64,000 nt of DNA. It comes from Monosporascus cannonballus. Taxonomy: Eukaryota; Ascomycota; Sordariomycetes; Xylariales. The stretch covers positions 346,058 through 410,057 of the forward strand of contig QJNS01000035.1 in assembly GCA_004154925.1 (NCBI GenBank), given 5' to 3'. Below are positions 47,334 to 58,138 of the stretch, piece after piece; position 1 is the stretch's first letter, and the number at the start of each line of letters is the position of its first letter. A model generated the notes under the pieces. It saw only the letters and a program-made list of their open reading frames with translations, was not told where the DNA came from and did no database searches. Position numbers and translations under genes: made by a program.

Positions 47334-49827
47334 TCAAGCGTCAGCTTTATTAGCCAAAACCAAATTTCCGCCCTCCTTCAGGATCCGTCTCAATACGTCC
47401 AAGGGTATGGAGCTCGATTGGTCTGGGAGATTTTCCACCAATTCACTGATGAGCACGAGGCCATTCTCCCGGTCAACCTTGGCCATTGAGGCCGTCTGCT
47501 TGGGGTCCACCTGCCGCGGCTCCAGCCCTAGCTCGCTCATACTACCACTACCACCACCCGTTCCATGATCAGGGGCTGGCTGGCCGGCGGTGCTATCTCG
47601 CCCTTCCTGGCCCTCGAGGACGTCCCTCCTGCCCGTGACGGCCTCAGCGAGCGCCTCCAGCACCTCGCGGTTCCGCAGCAGCCCCGCCACGACCCCGGCC
47701 CTTGCCGCCGCCGACCGCGCCACCAGCGCCAGCACGAACCACAGCTCCGACCGCAGCGGCGGGAACTTCTTCTGCGAGCCCAGAAACACCAGCGCCCCCT
47801 CCAACTGCCCTGCGTGGCTGCCGTAGAACTCCGCCAGCCGCGAGTCCGAGCCGGGGCTGCCGTTGCCCTCCTGCGCCTCGTCGGGCTCCTGGAACACCGC
47901 GGCCGTGTGGGTGTGCGCGAACCGGCACACGGTCAGCGCGGCGCGCGCAGCCTCCGTCTTCGTCGGCTCCTGGTCCGCCGTGGCGAATACGCTGAGCAGG
48001 GTCTGTAGCTGCGTCTGACCCTGGCCATCGCCGGCGCCCGCTGCCGGGCTCGGACTGGCGCGCGCGCGTACCATCCGCCTCACGTTCGCGGGGCAGTTGA
48101 CGAGCAGCAGCCGCGCAAGCGAGACGGCGGCGAACTGGACCTGCGGCTGCGCGGCCAATCCCCATATGCGGGGCAGCAGCTGAGGCGCGTCGAGCAGGCC
48201 GGCGTCGCCGAGGATGTCCTTGTTGCGCGCCGGGATGGCGAGGTTCTTGAGGAAACCCAGCGTCGCGTGCAGGAGCTGCGCGTCCGCGGCGCTCGCCGGG
48301 TCCGCGAGGATGGCCACCAGCGGGTCTTGCACCCCTTCGGTGGGGGATCCGGCGAGCAGCGAGACGCAGGCCGCGTCCGACCGCGCCACGTTGCCCAGTG
48401 CCAGGCACGCGGCGCTCCGCAGCTGCGCATTGGGCGACGCGAGCCACCCGCGCAGCGTCTGGACCTCCGGGCCGTCGAGGGAGGCGCCGCATGTGGCGGC
48501 GAAAGCCGGGTGTGCCGACAGGTCGGCCAGAACCTGCGCGAAGACCGACCGCGTCCGCCTCAGCCGGGTCCCCAACTCCTCGTCTGTGGAGGCGGCGTCG
48601 TTAAATTCGCGGCACGCCCGCTCGAGCACCCGCAGGAACAGGGGCACTGCGTCGGGCATCTTCAGGAAGGAGTCCTGGAACTGGCTGTGCGCCAGGTACG
48701 CCAGCGCCACCGTCGACTGGCCCAGGAAGTCGTCGGGGTCGAGGGGCGACTCCTGCCGCGCCGCGAGGCTCAGGAGGATGAAGGGCGTGTCGAGATGCGC
48801 GAGATTGGGCTCCGGTTCTGAGGGTCCGGTCAATACGCTCACTTACTCCGAAGGGGAAAAGAAGAGACGAAAATGGAAAAGGCAAGCTGGACCCGGTTAA
48901 GGGAAGGGGCTCGTACCTTGGTTGGCTACTAATCCCAGTAGCTTGCAAATGATACTTAACAAACCCTCGACCTTAGCCAACCGCGAGCCCAGGGTCAAGT
49001 TGACGAGCTCGGGATTCAGGCCGGCCTTGTATGCGGCGACTTGCGCAGGCTCTGGCGTTGTAGGTTAGGGAAGGTGAGCTTGTGGGTGTGGGTGGTTGGC
49101 ACTGACCGTAATCGACGCATATGTTGAACAGCACCGGGATGACCAGCGGCAGAAGGGAGTCGTCTCTGAGCAACTTCACTAACTTCGGTAGGCAGTCTGC
49201 GGCGACGACCCGCTGCCGGTTCTGGTCTGCGGCACCTTCAGCGCCGTGTACGCCCTCTAACGGACATTTGGGTATTTCTTACCCGTATCTGCGCATGAGT
49301 TGCCGATTATGCGGAGGGTGTGGACCGTGGGCGGTCTTCTCAACCCTTCTATTCCTACGATCCCGATGAAGAAGTCCAGTAGTTGCGACTCTCCCAACGG
49401 TATCCTCCAGGAGCCTAAGATCCGTAGTTTATTAGCAGCCACTCTCCCTCTCTCTGCGCAATAGTAGGGTGTTATGCCCAAGCAATAGTGCGTAAAATAT
49501 GTGCTGAACAGCAGACAGATAGCCAGTCGCAAATATGTATCAGGAAATACATCGCAAGACCGAGGATACCCATCAGGGGCCCCGGCTGTATGCGTCGTGC
49601 TTACCATCTCTGGCCGCATTTCCGATCTTTTCCGCTACAGCGTTAAGGTCGGTTGATCCCGCGTCCCATAGCTGCCGAACGGTAGTGAGGACCTGGCTTA
49701 GGCTCTCGGTTCGTCGCAGCTTCTCGCTTTCCGACAGCGCGACGCCCTCCTCCTCACCAGCATCTCCCCGCGAGGTTGGGCTCGGTGGGGTGCTCGACAA
49801 AAGCCGCTCGATCTCATCCGGCGTCAT
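47334..49827 (-). CDS. Armadillo-repeat GTPase GDP-dissociation stimulator-like (SmgGDS/RAP1GDS1)
   Basis: Five exons read leftward: 49605-49827, 49283-49414, 49107-49226, 48917-49051 and 47334-48817, for 697 aa. Introns are 190, 56, 55 and 99 nt, all GT...AG, and every junction keeps phase 1. Helical repeat text is continuous: ESQLLDFFIGIVGIEGLRRP, TLRIIGNSCADTD, LVKLLRDDSLLPLVIPVLFN, LAKVEGLLSIICKLLGLVAN, then ARM-like blocks such as LRSAACLALGNVARSDAACV, LLHATLGFLKNLAIP and FAAVSLARLLLVNCP. SmgGDS proteins bind prenylatable small GTPases and act as chaperones or exchange factors in the cytosol; fungal members are annotated as GTP-binding proteins. The last exon is very GC-rich and has long meaningless open frames on the opposite strand. 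The Gly/Asp-rich segment near residue 615 is probably disordered. Confidence 0.88.
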
Positions 49828-50561
49828 GATTGGTCATTCCTCAGAAGTAATCCCCGGCATCGAACATTCGTCGAGAATAAGCGACGGCTTAGAATCCAGT
49901 AAGGAAGCACGTGTAGAGAGTCCAAGGCGCGGTTGCGGCTTGGGCCTCTCTTGTCCCCGTGGCAACGGGAATGACCTATACGATAGGGGTCCCCTTTCGC
50001 CCAAGTCCGTATGAGAATCCGACACGAAGTCTCCTGGGCCCAATATATAAGTGCGAGGCTAGTTTTCTCTCAGATCCGAGTCCGGGAGGATCTCGTACGT
50101 TGCCCATCTCAGCATCTTTATTGGGCCTGGATTATGTAGCTATCGAGTATATATGCATAGTCACATGCTTTAGATGCTGCGGTGCCATGGCACGTGCGTG
50201 GAATTTGTACAAGGCACGTGACTGTCGAGCCCGCCTAGACAAATAATCAACATGCTTGGATGCCCTGAAAAGAAATATCTATCAGCCTCGGACGATGGGA
50301 ACATAAAATCGTCGACACCTTTCCATAAGGTTCAAACTGTCTGTACAAGCATATCACATCTCTCTGCCCCTGATCTGTTGGGCTAATACGTGACCAGATA
50401 TACCTAGGCCGGACATGAGAGACCGTGCAGGTAATTAATGTACTGGCAGTCTGAGACAGACACTTCGATCCCTAGCGAACTTCAAACAGCAGATGGGATG
50501 TCGATGGTGGCGGTGCTAACGGCAGTCACTAACGGTATCTCCCGGCTCGAGCGGCGGCCAG
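49828..50561. other. Upstream region of SmgGDS-like gene
   Basis: Probable promoter and spacer DNA. No TATA box at a convincing distance and no gene was recognised. Confidence 0.45.
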
Positions 50562-51582
50562 CTAATCATCGTACCCCCAGGCCTGCGGTTGCTCAACTTG
50601 CTCCTCTTCAGTGATTGGAGGGTCCAGGATATACCTAGCCACGAATCTCCTGATCTGGGCATCTGTCTCCAGCGACGTGGTATTCCCTTTAGAGTGCTCT
50701 GGGCCCGTCTTGCTTGCTATTGCGGCTTCGACCGCAGTAATCAGTTGCCTCAGCGTAGGACACTTGTCTGTACCCCTTTCATTGCACCGGCGGATCAGCT
50801 CGGTCAGCTCATCCTCCTGATCGCGGCTCGATGTTCGTTCCATTAGCCGGTAACGCTGTTAGTGTAATGATCGAGCCCGCGCTGCGCCCGACTCACCCGG
50901 CCGATATCCTGTATATTCTCTTCCATAGAGGCGCCTTCACTCGACCTTACGGTGTCAGTCTCAAGCAAGATCGTTCTCTTATGGGAGCTTACTTTAATGG
51001 ATACGCCTCCTAGAGCTGACCTCACGCTGAATTACCGTAGTCGATCATCTGAGTATATGAACCAGAATGTGCTCACGCGTATCGAAATTCCCGAATATGA
51101 CTTTCCCAACAGTCAGACGAAGATACCCGGGGTACTTGGAATTGAGCCTTACCGACCATTCCCGGAAATTGATGAGATCGTTATATTGGAAGTTTCTACC
51201 GTCGGTATCTTTAGCGAGATCAGATGGAAACTGCCCCTCCGTTGGGTTTGCAGGAGCACTGAGAGACTCTCTCTTTGGAAACGCTATCTCAATACAACCA
51301 CACACCACTTCGCTGGCCTGGTAGGGTGCCATCGAGTGGCGCTGAAGCAACGGAAAACAACTTACGGCTACGGAATATAAACCATTGAATGCGGTTCGGG
51401 ATGGCTTTGCCATGCTCCCTTCTCGACACCTTACCAAGAAACTCAAGGAGGGTGCCGTTTAGTAAGTATTCCGAAATTAAGACCACCTTGTCGACCTCCC
51501 CAGCATCGGGATCTATGTTATTTGGGCAGTAAATTTTCCCGTCTACTACAGGTTGCAGATGGTGCAGAATATTATACAAGTA
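50562..51582 (-). pseudogene. Protein kinase-like gene remnant, 5' truncated
   Basis: Reading leftward from a good acceptor (GCTAATAAC...TTCTCAG ending at 51583): YLYNILHHLQPVVDG and VVLISEYLLNGTLLEFLG resemble the kinase hinge region. Next comes a block with MAPYQASEVVCG (cf. the activation-loop APE motif), SDLAKDTD (cf. D-x-F-x-F-G) and, at 50562-50843, ELIRRC...GTDKCPTLRQLI, which matches the C-lobe 'RP(S/T)..ql' end of kinase domains. Intron-like boundaries occur (GTAAGG at about 51450, GTGAGT near 50910), but exon phases do not all agree. No ATP-binding lobe and no HRD catalytic loop are visible. I infer a decayed Ser/Thr-kinase-like gene; a functional but mis-modelled gene is less likely. 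Confidence 0.45.
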
Positions 51583-53606
51583 CTGAGAAGACAGTTATTA
51601 GCAAGCATCACCTATGCACTGTAACTGTGAGACCCCGCATCACACACAGAAGCATATAACTGAAGAAGAAGTGTATTAAAGGTTGCATGACCTCTAGAAG
51701 GTCCTCTATAGAAGGTGAAGGCGGTGAACCCTCCTTAAATACAGATAAAAACAGTGGTAGCCAGGAGAAAAGAATACCGGAGTGGCCGAAGCAATTTCCA
51801 CTAGCCGGTTAGCTAACTAAGCCATGGCGTTGCTAGGTTCAATAGTAACCGGAAAACACGTCTATATCTCTAACGTTTGTGTCTCCGGTTCAAGGCTCTC
51901 ACTAGATAAGCCATTAAAGAGCCGTTCGCCACGAATTGCCTCGTATAGCTGCCTACAGCGCCGAGTTCGTGAAATAGAGTGCTACGCCAAACACCCCTTT
52001 GGCCGTGACTTTCCTTACTTTGAAGTTCTCGAGTCGTTCTTGGACGCCTTTCTGAGGTCCTTTGCTTAGTCTATCAACTCGGCTCTCTCCTTGGGTTAAC
52101 TCGTCATCGTCGAGTGTGAACGAAATAGTCTAACAGTTTCACTATTATGCTGGTATAGATTTATTGTTGTTATTTTAATTAGATTTTGGGACCGGACAAC
52201 CTCTGGAATGGCTATTATAGGTGAAGCCAACTTCCGCGGCCGAGGAGTTCTTTAGAGGAATGAAAGGTTCATCTGTCGGCGGCACGTGAGCTAGGGTTCA
52301 AGAAAAATGTGAGATTTAAGACCTGATAGTGTCCCGCCTAGCGTGGGGCCTCACATTTTTCGGCACTTCAGGATCTGATAAAAAACAATGCCTGGAGCCT
52401 CCGCATTAGTAAAGAAGCAATCAAGTATAAACAGCTTTGGCATTGGTTATAGGATCGACCCAAGACGACATTCTCTTGTAATGGAACACTGGCAATTATG
52501 TCACCATGCCGCATTGCCGTGTTATAATACTGGCTACTCTTATTGCCGCTCTTTTATTAGTCGAGAGCCACTCAAAGTATAATAGCAAGGTCCCCTATAT
52601 TCGTGCGTCTTGTCATGGAAGGGGGCAAGTCTCGATGGGAGTATGAAAGATATCGCCCGCAGTACGAGTAAACGTCGACCCTCCTTTAAAAACCTACACG
52701 AGAGTCTCTTGTCGACTAATTATCGAATCTGAATAGTGCCGGAAAATGCGAGGCCCTTCACTATGACGGGACGCTATCAAATCTCATACTAATAGAGCAG
52801 GCATCTTCATTGCCAGCGTCGTACCCCAAAATGTACTCGTATAGCTGGCCCGGGGAAGAGAGATCATTTATGTTCTAAACAGAAGGCGATCAGAGCTCTA
52901 GTTACGCCGTAGGAATGTTAGTATATCATGGATATATGAGGCTATGAATCCAAGGACATTGGGTATCCACATAAAAGAATATAGATTTAGGCGGTATCAT
53001 AATCCGGCCCCCCTCTCTTATATGCATTTTACGGGACTTCTCAAGCTGGTGGCCTGTGCATCATCACATATCGAGTTCTCCTGGTCGAGGCATTTGGACT
53101 CCAATCGCATCCAACCCACCTCGTCCTCACTTTCTCCACCTTTACAACTTCCGGGCGATTTGGCACCTACCTCTTTGAATGCCACCGCCTCCCACTCCAG
53201 CAGTAGCGTTAAGCTTTTCCTGGTGTGAAACTCACACGCCCAGTTTGATTTTCGTTTTTTCTTTCCTTCCCAACTTGAGATACCCCCATCATCGATAGCC
53301 CCCCGGTATCATCTTCTCGCCTGGGCGAGTGTATGCGCGACTTTCATATTCCTTAAGGACATCGCTGTCGGTCGATATCTTCCGAGTTGGAGGGAGAGAA
53401 GGTTCCTTATCGCTAACTCTCGTCTCTCGTCGTCACTTTCCCACTATTTGGACAGGACGTTGCGCGCATTCCCACGCGTCACCTAGGAATTTCGAAATTT
53501 CATCCTGCGTAGGCCTACGTTGCCAGCTTCCAAGTGCCCACTCTCCTTTTCAGAGCTCCGTCTTCCCATCCACAGAAATTGTCTGGATCCTATTCTATCT
53601 GCCAGC
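51583..53606. other. Intergenic, 5' side of the SR-type gene
   Basis: Short frames only (for example 51824-52069 and 52388-52582), none with a recognised motif. From about 53090 the DNA becomes C/T-rich, consistent with promoter and 5' leader of the splicing-factor gene. An A-box-like GGAGTGGCCGAAGC (51779) and a later GGTTCAAGG do not form a tRNA. Confidence 0.45.
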
Positions 53607-55337
53607 ATGGCCAGTACAGAGGTTTCGGCCACCCGGCTGTATCTGGGCAATCTGCCCAAGGGCGGTCAGTCGTGCTTTCTTCCGCGGTTGCTCTCAAGTC
53701 TTCCCTGTCGCTGACGTCGTTACCCTTCTAGTCACCAAGGCTGATGTTGAAGCTCATTTTGCGACCCATGGTACAGGCGAAATCACCGAGATCAAGCTTA
53801 TGAACGGGTTTGGATTTATTGAGTACAAGGATGCTTTGGATGCGCGCGACGTCGTTCCTGGTAAGTGGCCTCTTTCTCCCCTTGCCTCGTCCTTAGATGG
53901 ATGTTATCTTGAACCCGCGCGGCTAACTTCTCTCGCCCGCTCTAGCTTTCCGTACGTCCCGGACTATTCCTGGCCATCGCCCCTCCTGATGCTGCTTATT
54001 GATTCACGATTACATCCACCCTCCTTCCATTGTTCCTGGCTAATAATGTTGGCGAAAAGATGGATCCGACTTCATGGGTGAGCGTCTGACGGTCCAGTTC
54101 GCCCGAGGATCCCGCCACCGTGAAGGTTTCGGCAACCACGAACGGAGTGCCCCGCGCCCTCGTCGCACGCCTCACCGAATGCAAATCACTGGACTCCCCA
54201 ATGATACCAGCTGGCAGGTCTGTTAAAACTCCCGTTTTCCGTTCCTTGCACCGGGGCCCTGGCTTTCGTGTTGTTCCTCCCTTGCCTGGCACAGGAGGGT
54301 CGTTTTGCGCCATGTGGTCCTTATGCTCGCCGCACCAGCAAGGACGCCATATCTTCCAGTGTTAGATCCCTTCGTGCTTCTGGCCTACGCTATGACCTCT
54401 CTGGATAACTAGCTGGCAGCGGCTAGACAGGAGGCCAGGTTGACTGAGGATTCCCCCACCCCCTGTTGGACGGAACCGCCTGGTTGGATTGGTTTGACAA
54501 AACCCGGCCACCGGGTCTGACTTTGCAGAGAACGCGATTGGCCTTATACGCGAATTTCAGACAACTCCTTGGACTCACCACTTACATGGATTCTGGCTTT
54601 AGGACCTTAAAGACTTCGCCCGTCAGTCTAGCCTTGATGTTGTCTACTCGGAGACCGGCCGTGACGGTGACGGTCGAGGGTGAGTTTCCGCGTCGAGAAT
54701 GCCTTTCGGCTCGGGTGCTAACTCGTCTTCAGCTTCGTCGAGTTCGAGACTGCCGCTGATCTGAGAACCGCTGTTGAGAAGCTTGACAACCGCGAATTTA
54801 AAGGCCAGCGTGTGACCTGTGTTGCGGACGTGAGTATACGCTTGCCTCACGTGAGAACCTAGCCGTGCTAAACTGGAACCTCAGACTCAGCCGGACATGC
54901 CTCCTCGTGGCGGTGACCGTGGCCGTTCTCGGTCTCCTGGCGGCTGGGGTCGTCGGCCATATCCTCCTCCTGGTGGTGGCTACGGCGGTGGCTACGACCG
55001 ACGTGGTGGACCTCCCCATGGCTACAGTCCGCGCGGCTACCGGGACGACTATAGAGACCGAAGCCCTCGCCGCGACTACTACGAGGACCGCCGGTACAGA
55101 TCGCCCCCGCCTGCACGGCGTGGACCCCCTGTGGACGACTATCCTCCCCCGCGTGGTGGGCGGTACGATGATCCATACCGACGGGATTACGGCCCTCCCC
55201 CGGAGCCGTATGCCAATGGCCGGCCCTATGATCGCCCTCCCCGGGATTTCCCGCCCAGGGATGGCGGATATGGGCCTCGCGAAGGTGGCTATCCTCGCGA
55301 TGACTATCGACGAAGTGGCGGTGGAGGCTACTGGTAA
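53607..55337 (+). CDS. SR-type splicing factor, two RRMs and RGG/RS-like tail
   Basis: Seven exons (53607-53664, 53732-53860, 53946-53951, 54060-54217, 54603-54679, 54733-54829, 54885-55337) encode 325 aa. RRM1 (about 9-80) has RNP2 LYLGNL and RNP1 NGFGFIEY. RRM2 (about 102-173) has MQITGL and GRGFVEFE and carries a SWQDLKDFAR helix, the SWQDLKD-type pseudo-RRM signature of SR proteins. The tail (176-325) is rich in Arg, Gly, Pro, Tyr and Asp with scattered RS/SR/SP dipeptides (RGRSRSPGG, DRSPRRDYY). The protein is expected to act in nuclear pre-mRNA splicing and mRNA export. Exon 3 is only 6 nt (CTTTCC) yet is needed to complete VVPAFHGSDFMGERL, which is conserved in my memory of Sordariomycete homologues. 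Intron 4 is unusually long (385 nt). All GT-AG boundaries and phases are consistent. Confidence 0.93.
53946..53951 (+). other. 6-nt microexon of the SR-type gene
   Basis: CTTTCC lies between an acceptor (GCTCTAG) and a donor (GTACGT). It supplies Ala-Phe and the first base of His in VVPAFHGSD. Without it the two flanking exons would still join out of phase. Confidence 0.82.
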
Positions 55338-56929
55338 TTGAAACTTCTGCATTCTTATATCTCCGAGCGCGCCCCTTACTTTATCTAGATTACGGGCCTC
55401 TTCTCCACCACTTTGCGTAGCAATGCAACAATAAAGGGTTGGAGGAGCTCCATCCCATAGGTAGGAAAGTGGGAATGTTGGTAGGAATAGCTTTCCTTAT
55501 CAACCATCATGGGACACGACCCCTTCGATACGCTGATAATGAGCAAAGAAAGGATGCACACGGTATCTTAACAAAAGTCTTACCTGGAAGTACTGTCTGT
55601 TGCTGGCTTTTGTTTTACTGTACGATGATCGCTCTTCTGGTTCTTTCTTTTGGTCCACGTTTTGGTCCTTTTCTTGGTCGGTTTGAAACCGAATGGAATT
55701 TCCCGTGCCGTCCGTACAATGAGGGTAGGATGGGAATTATCAAGTCTGAATTTCATACTTCGTACAAATGTGCCTAACATTATATACCATGGCCTCCCTA
55801 AACGTGATATCGTAATCTGGGCGAGCTAATGCCCGCCAGCGTCTGCGTTTCACGGCATTGCCCATGGAGACAGCTGCCTTGCTGCTTCAGGAGGGCATCA
55901 ACAGCTCAGTCACCAGACCAGGCTGCGTGCCATCAGTATCAGATGCCAAGGGACGAGGATGGTAATGTCTACCTAAGCCAAAGAGCTTCTCTTCCCAATG
56001 CCTCTTTATACCGGCGTGGCCAGCGTCCACTCCGAGGTTGCGAAACTTAACTAAGCAATCAGACTCACCATGACCTCCGTGACAAGCGTTAAAAGCTTAC
56101 CAACTGGCATAACATAACATACAATACCAAGGGGTCGAAGAACGCGACGGCCCACCAGGAGAGGGAGCTGTTCGGCTGCGATACCAGCCCTATCTATGAT
56201 GTTATCCGGCCAACCTGCGGGAGACTGACCTGTCTCATGACGAGCACCCAGCGCCGCCGTTGTCCAAGATGAGGGAGCGGATGGCCGGGCTGTTAGAGGT
56301 TAAGGTGGTCGAGACTGGTGACGTTCCCGTGCAACCGTGCGAGCAAAAACGAAGGGTTGCGAGAAAAGCATAGGCTAGGGAATGTCGGAACGGGCAGCGT
56401 CAAAGGGGAATGTGCCGACAATAATGTAATTATTAACTCCACCCGATGGCGGCGTAAGGTATCGATCGCCCATTTATCGATAAGACTGCATATATACCAG
56501 TTTAGCTGTATCAAATCAGGTTTGCCCGGTCCCCAATGTCCGCAGCGAACCAGCTTAGAATAGGAAAATCAGGTCCCCGCAAAAAAAGCGGTCCGCTTAA
56601 TAATGTCATTGTCATTACAGGAAATGATGCCATCTCCGGTATCAGGTACGCAAGCTACCTGATCCATTAATCAACCGGCAATCCAAGTCAAGCTTAGAAA
56701 TCCGCTAGGGAGGCTTGTTGGAAGGACTCCCTTGTATCTGCGTGGGCGAACAGCGAAGAGAGCCACTTATTAAGCAAGGTCCAATTGGATGTATCTTGCT
56801 ATAGATACCTTGGGACGCGGTCGCAGTTAACACCGGCGCCTGCGTAAAGGTTCATCCCCAGCCTGTTGCAGTGAGTTTATGTAGGGAGTGGCTTGCTTGC
56901 GTCGTATTTGTAAGAACCCGGGCCTTCCT
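55338..56929. other. Intergenic between SR-type gene and GST
   Basis: An AATAAA at 55430-55435 follows the SR-type stop by about 95 nt. The rest holds only short frames and no recognised RNA gene. The last part is the GST promoter. Confidence 0.5.
55430..55435 (+). terminator. Polyadenylation signal of SR-type gene
   Basis: Canonical AATAAA about 95 nt after the stop codon, in the expected 3' UTR position. Confidence 0.5.
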
Positions 56930-58138
56930 ATGTCCATCTCCAGTGCCCGCAATGGGCTGCCCCGGCATATAAGGACGTTCTCGTCCGCCCACCAACTGTC
57001 TCCTCGAAAGCCCCTACACCAGCGTCGTCTCCCCTTTGCTATCCAGAAGACCTCGTTTCCTCTTCTTCGCGTACCTATAGCTCCTGTAGGACTTAGGGAT
57101 TCGAGAGCTCTATACTCTACCGCAAGTAGAACACCACCTCCACCTCCGACACAAGACGCCGAGATGTCCGAGCCGACCGGCCTCATTGCCAAGAGCGGCA
57201 TCGAGCTGCTTACCTTCTGTATGTTTGCCCGTCTCCTCTTGCGCCGCCCATGGCCTGTCACAGCACGATGGCCACGGGGCTCTACCATCTCCCCCATTCC
57301 CGTACCTCACCCCAATCGCGTAGTATGCAGAAGTCACCGACAGGGAGATCCGGAAGAGGGCTAACCGGTAACCTCTGCGGCAGCCACTCCCAACGGCTAC
57401 AAGGTGTCCATCTTCCTCGAGGAGCTCAAGGAGGCCTACGGACTCGAGTACACGTGGCAGTCGGTCAACATCGGGAAGAACACGCAGAAGGAGCCCTGGT
57501 TCACGGCCGTCAACCCGAACGGGCGCATCCCGGCCATCGTGGACCACGACCGCGGCGGGCTCGCCGTGTTCGAGGGGCTCGCGATCCTGGGATACCTGGC
57601 GCGGACCTACGACCGCGAGCACCGGTTCAGCTTCCCCCTCGACGGCGACGAGTACGCCGAGGCCGAGTCCTGGCTGGCGTGGCAGCACGGGGGGCTGGGC
57701 CCGATGCAGGGCCAGGCGAACCACTTCCTCCGCTTCGCCAAGGAGAAGGTCCCCTACGCCATCCAGCGCTACGTCGGCGAGTCGGAGCGCCTCTACGGCA
57801 TCCTCGACCGGCGGCTGAGCGGCGGCCGCGAGTACGTCGCGGGAAAGGGCCCCAGGGGCCGCTACAGCATCGTCGACATGAGCATCCTCGGCTGGGCCGA
57901 CGCCACGCTCCTCGCCGGCGTCGACCTCGCCGCCCAGTTCCCCAACGTCCAGGCCTGGCTCGACCGCTGCAAGGCCCGCCCCGCCGTCCGCAGGGGCCTC
58001 GCCATCCCCACCGAGAGCTCCATCAGCAACGAGAACATGAGGAAGGCCGCCGAGAGCGACCCCGAGAAGGCCGAGGAGAGCAGGAAGCTGCTGCGGGATA
58101 GCAAGGAGAAGTACGGGTACAAGTACTCGTCGCCGTAA
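56930..58138 (+). CDS. Glutathione S-transferase (Ure2-like), possible mitochondrial leader
   Basis: Exon 1 (to 57218) and exon 2 (57384-58138) flank a 165-nt intron (GTATGT...CGGCAG). The core starts MSEPTGLIAKSGIELLTF-STPNGYKVSIFLEEL and shows the thioredoxin-fold GST features VNPNGRIPAIVDHD, a bound-glutathione-type loop (FEGLAILGYLA), and a helical C-terminal domain with YSIVDMSILGW (the DxSxxGW-like N-capping element). Such enzymes reduce or conjugate substrates with glutathione. From ATG 57164 the protein has 269 aa. The frame stays open upstream to ATG 56930, adding 78 residues that are rich in Arg, Ser and His with almost no acids and end near RALYSTAS; that is the composition of a mitochondrial presequence. 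The long form has 347 aa. Which start is used cannot be decided from sequence alone. Confidence 0.9.

Noticed and set aside
47644..48821. Long opposite- and same-strand open frames inside the last SmgGDS-like exon
   Set aside because: Same GC-driven artefact; the Arg/Ala-rich translations lack any domain.
49257..49282. A 26-nt intron in the SmgGDS-like gene using the first AG
   Set aside because: Too short for a fungal spliceosomal intron. The acceptor 30 nt further on gives a 56-nt intron and the conserved ADTDQNR junction.
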